64,000 nucleotides of DNA. Source: DASVUC01 sp036387255. Lineage in GTDB: Bacteria > Planctomycetota > Phycisphaerae > Tepidisphaerales > Tepidisphaeraceae. A program made the translations under genes and the position numbers. Positions 62,852-64,000 of this stretch are shown one piece after another (position 1 is the stretch's first letter; each line of letters opens with the position of its first letter). The stretch is taken from contig DASVUC010000183.1 in the NCBI GenBank assembly GCA_036387255.1, forward strand, positions 1 to 64,000, given 5' to 3'. Below the pieces are notes generated by a model. That model was not told where the DNA came from and ran no database searches. It worked only from the letters and a program-made list of their open reading frames with translations.

Positions 62852-64000
62852 CTACCCCTTCATCCCCGTCAGCGTCATCCCCTGCACGAAATACTTCTGG
62901 AACACGAAGAACACCACAACCACCGGCAGAGTCATGAGCATGTTGGCCGCCATGATCAGCGTCCAGTCGATGCCCCCCTGCGGCGTGTCCAGGCGAAGGT
63001 TGTACAACCCCAAACTCAACGGAAACAGTTGCTGATCGCGCAGGTAGATCAGCGGTCCCATGAACTCGTTCCACCCGCTCATGAACACCATGATCGCAAT
63101 CGCGGCCAGCGCCGGCTTCGTCTCCGGCAAGATAATCTGCGCCCAAGTTCGCAGCACCGACGCCCCATCGATCCGAGCCGCTTCCTCCAGATCGCGCGGA
63201 ATCGTGCGCATGTGCTGCACCATCAGGAAAATAAAAAACGCCACGCCGAACCACGACGGGATCCACAGCGGGCAAAGCGTGTTGTAGAGCCCCGCGCTGC
63301 GCCAGATCATGAACGACGGGATCATCGTCACCTGGGCCGGCAGCATCATCGTCGCCAGCAGCAATGCAAACGCCACTGATCTTCCTGGCCAGTTCAGCCG
63401 CGCAAAGGCATAGGCTACGAAGCTGCTTGAGAACAGAACCCCCAGCGTCGACAGCGCCACCACCCAAAGGCTGTTCGCCACGTAGCGCCAGACCGGAATC
63501 GCCTCGAATACACGACGATAGTTCAGATGAACTTTCCCCAGGATCGCGCCCATGGTTGAACTGGGCGAGATCGTGAGCGTCAGCGTTCCGCGATGGAGGT
63601 CGCCAGCCCCGGATTCACTCCGGGAAAGAGCGCTCGCCCCCACCGCCTTCAGCGGCACCCAGATACGCTTCCGATCCGTGGTGTCGTCAAAGCTTGGGGG
63701 CTGAAACAGGATGCTCAGCTTGCGAGTGGTCCCGAGATATTTTGTCTTCTGTCCGACCCAATGCGTTCCCGCCAGGTCCAGCGTCGCATCCACCTGGTGC
63801 CACGAATCATCCGGCCGCAGCGCCAGCATCAGCTTGTGCAGCTTGGACGGATCCCCCGGGTAGTCGAAGGCGCACTTCAGCGTGATTGGCGCGTCGGAAG
63901 AGGACCTGAACTGGTAGCACAGAATGGCCCCCTCGCCCGTCGGAACGAACTTCGCGTTGCCGGATGTGATCTTCCAGTCGGTCATCACCTGATCCGGTGC
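62852..64000 (-). CDS. Carbohydrate ABC transporter permease (MalG-type), partial (5' end off window)
   Basis: At least 382 residues; the frame is still open at the right edge, so TM1 and the start are missing. The visible part begins in an extracytoplasmic insertion of about 160 residues (beta-rich, LCYQFRSSSDAPITLKCAF), followed by five TM helices of the MalG/UgpE type and the EAA loop EEAARIDGASVLRTWAQIILP that contacts the ATPase. The long insertion between TM1 and TM2 is larger than in MalG. It likely moves a sugar or oligosaccharide inward; partners lie beyond the edge. Confidence 0.85.
   Translation of the reverse strand, partial: APDQVMTDWKITSGNAKFVPTGEGAILCYQFRSSSDAPITLKCAFDYPGDPSKLHKLMLALRPDDSWHQVDATLDLAGTHWVGQKTKYLGTTRKLSILFQPPSFDDTTDRKRIWVPLKAVGASALSRSESGAGDLHRGTLTLTISPSSTMGAILGKVHLNYRRVFEAIPVWRYVANSLWVVALSTLGVLFSSSFVAYAFARLNWPGRSVAFALLLATMMLPAQVTMIPSFMIWRSAGLYNTLCPLWIPSWFGVAFFIFLMVQHMRTIPRDLEEAARIDGASVLRTWAQIILPETKPALAAIAIMVFMSGWNEFMGPLIYLRDQQLFPLSLGLYNLRLDTPQGGIDWTLIMAANMLMTLPVVVVFFVFQKYFVQGMTLTGMKG

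Noticed and set aside
61362..63467. 701-codon minus-strand frame over phosphomannomutase and the permease
   Set aside because: It crosses two real genes on both strands and carries no recognisable domain.

Overview
The window looks like a GC-rich chromosome segment from a planctomycete, most likely of the class Phycisphaerae (Humisphaera/Tepidisphaera-like). The evidence is lineage-typical proteins: two giant surface proteins with the planctomycete LEPR-XLL-type N-terminal motif (LEALETRLQLA, LEHRQMLA), a PVC-type haem-binding CxxCH protein, a protein ending in the planctomycete pseudopilin module (LLPSLNRARE ... DG tail), two PEP-CTERM proteins, and a small CPRCGYNL zinc-ribbon membrane protein. 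The assignment is inference; no 16S rRNA is present.

Layout. 1-2.8 kb: a SurA/PpiD-like membrane chaperone (cut by the left edge), a secreted TPR-like protein and a tRNA-Leu(UAG). 3-11.9 kb: two giant secreted modular proteins, a metallophosphoesterase and a beta-helix/CBM6/FN3 protein, which share related modules. 12-17.8 kb: LarC, two tandem Tat-exported aldo/keto reductases and a pseudopilin-tailed secreted protein. 17.9-22.6 kb: GlpX FBPase, an ABC ATPase, an M3 oligopeptidase and small proteins. 22.7-31 kb: two dehydrogenases, an alpha/beta hydrolase lacking the usual nucleophile serine, a SPOR-like membrane protein, RpiA, a third aldo/keto reductase coupled to a LigD-phosphoesterase-like protein, and small conserved proteins. 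31-38.4 kb: an orphan NuoI, unknown small proteins, threonine ammonia-lyase, an atypical kinase-like protein and RNase R. 38.7-44.4 kb: an MFS transporter, a run of small single-TM secreted proteins, a PEP-CTERM sugar-dehydrogenase-like protein and a beta-propeller protein. 44.4-53.6 kb: an AlaC-like aminotransferase, a periplasmic PPIase-like chaperone, AcpS, a translationally coupled pair of disordered proteins, a cupin, an inositol-phosphatase-family enzyme, a YhcH-family protein, a TPR-glycosyltransferase and MnmE. 53.7-64 kb: lipoamide dehydrogenase, a GIY-YIG protein, a radical SAM protein, a PEP-CTERM protein, a LutA-like CCG protein, the PVC-type cytochrome, phosphomannomutase/phosphoglucomutase, and a sugar ABC permease cut by the right edge.

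The genes are mostly housekeeping carbon metabolism, protein export/folding and cell-surface functions in short operons. I see no phage, insertion sequence, CRISPR array, secondary-metabolite cluster or clear defence island. The best second-look items are the paired giant surface proteins, the pseudopilin-tailed protein, several enzymes with altered catalytic motifs, palindromic operator-like sites, a dispersed hairpin repeat lying at two convergent gene junctions (one copy encoding a protein C-terminus), and convergent genes sharing a TTAA stop.
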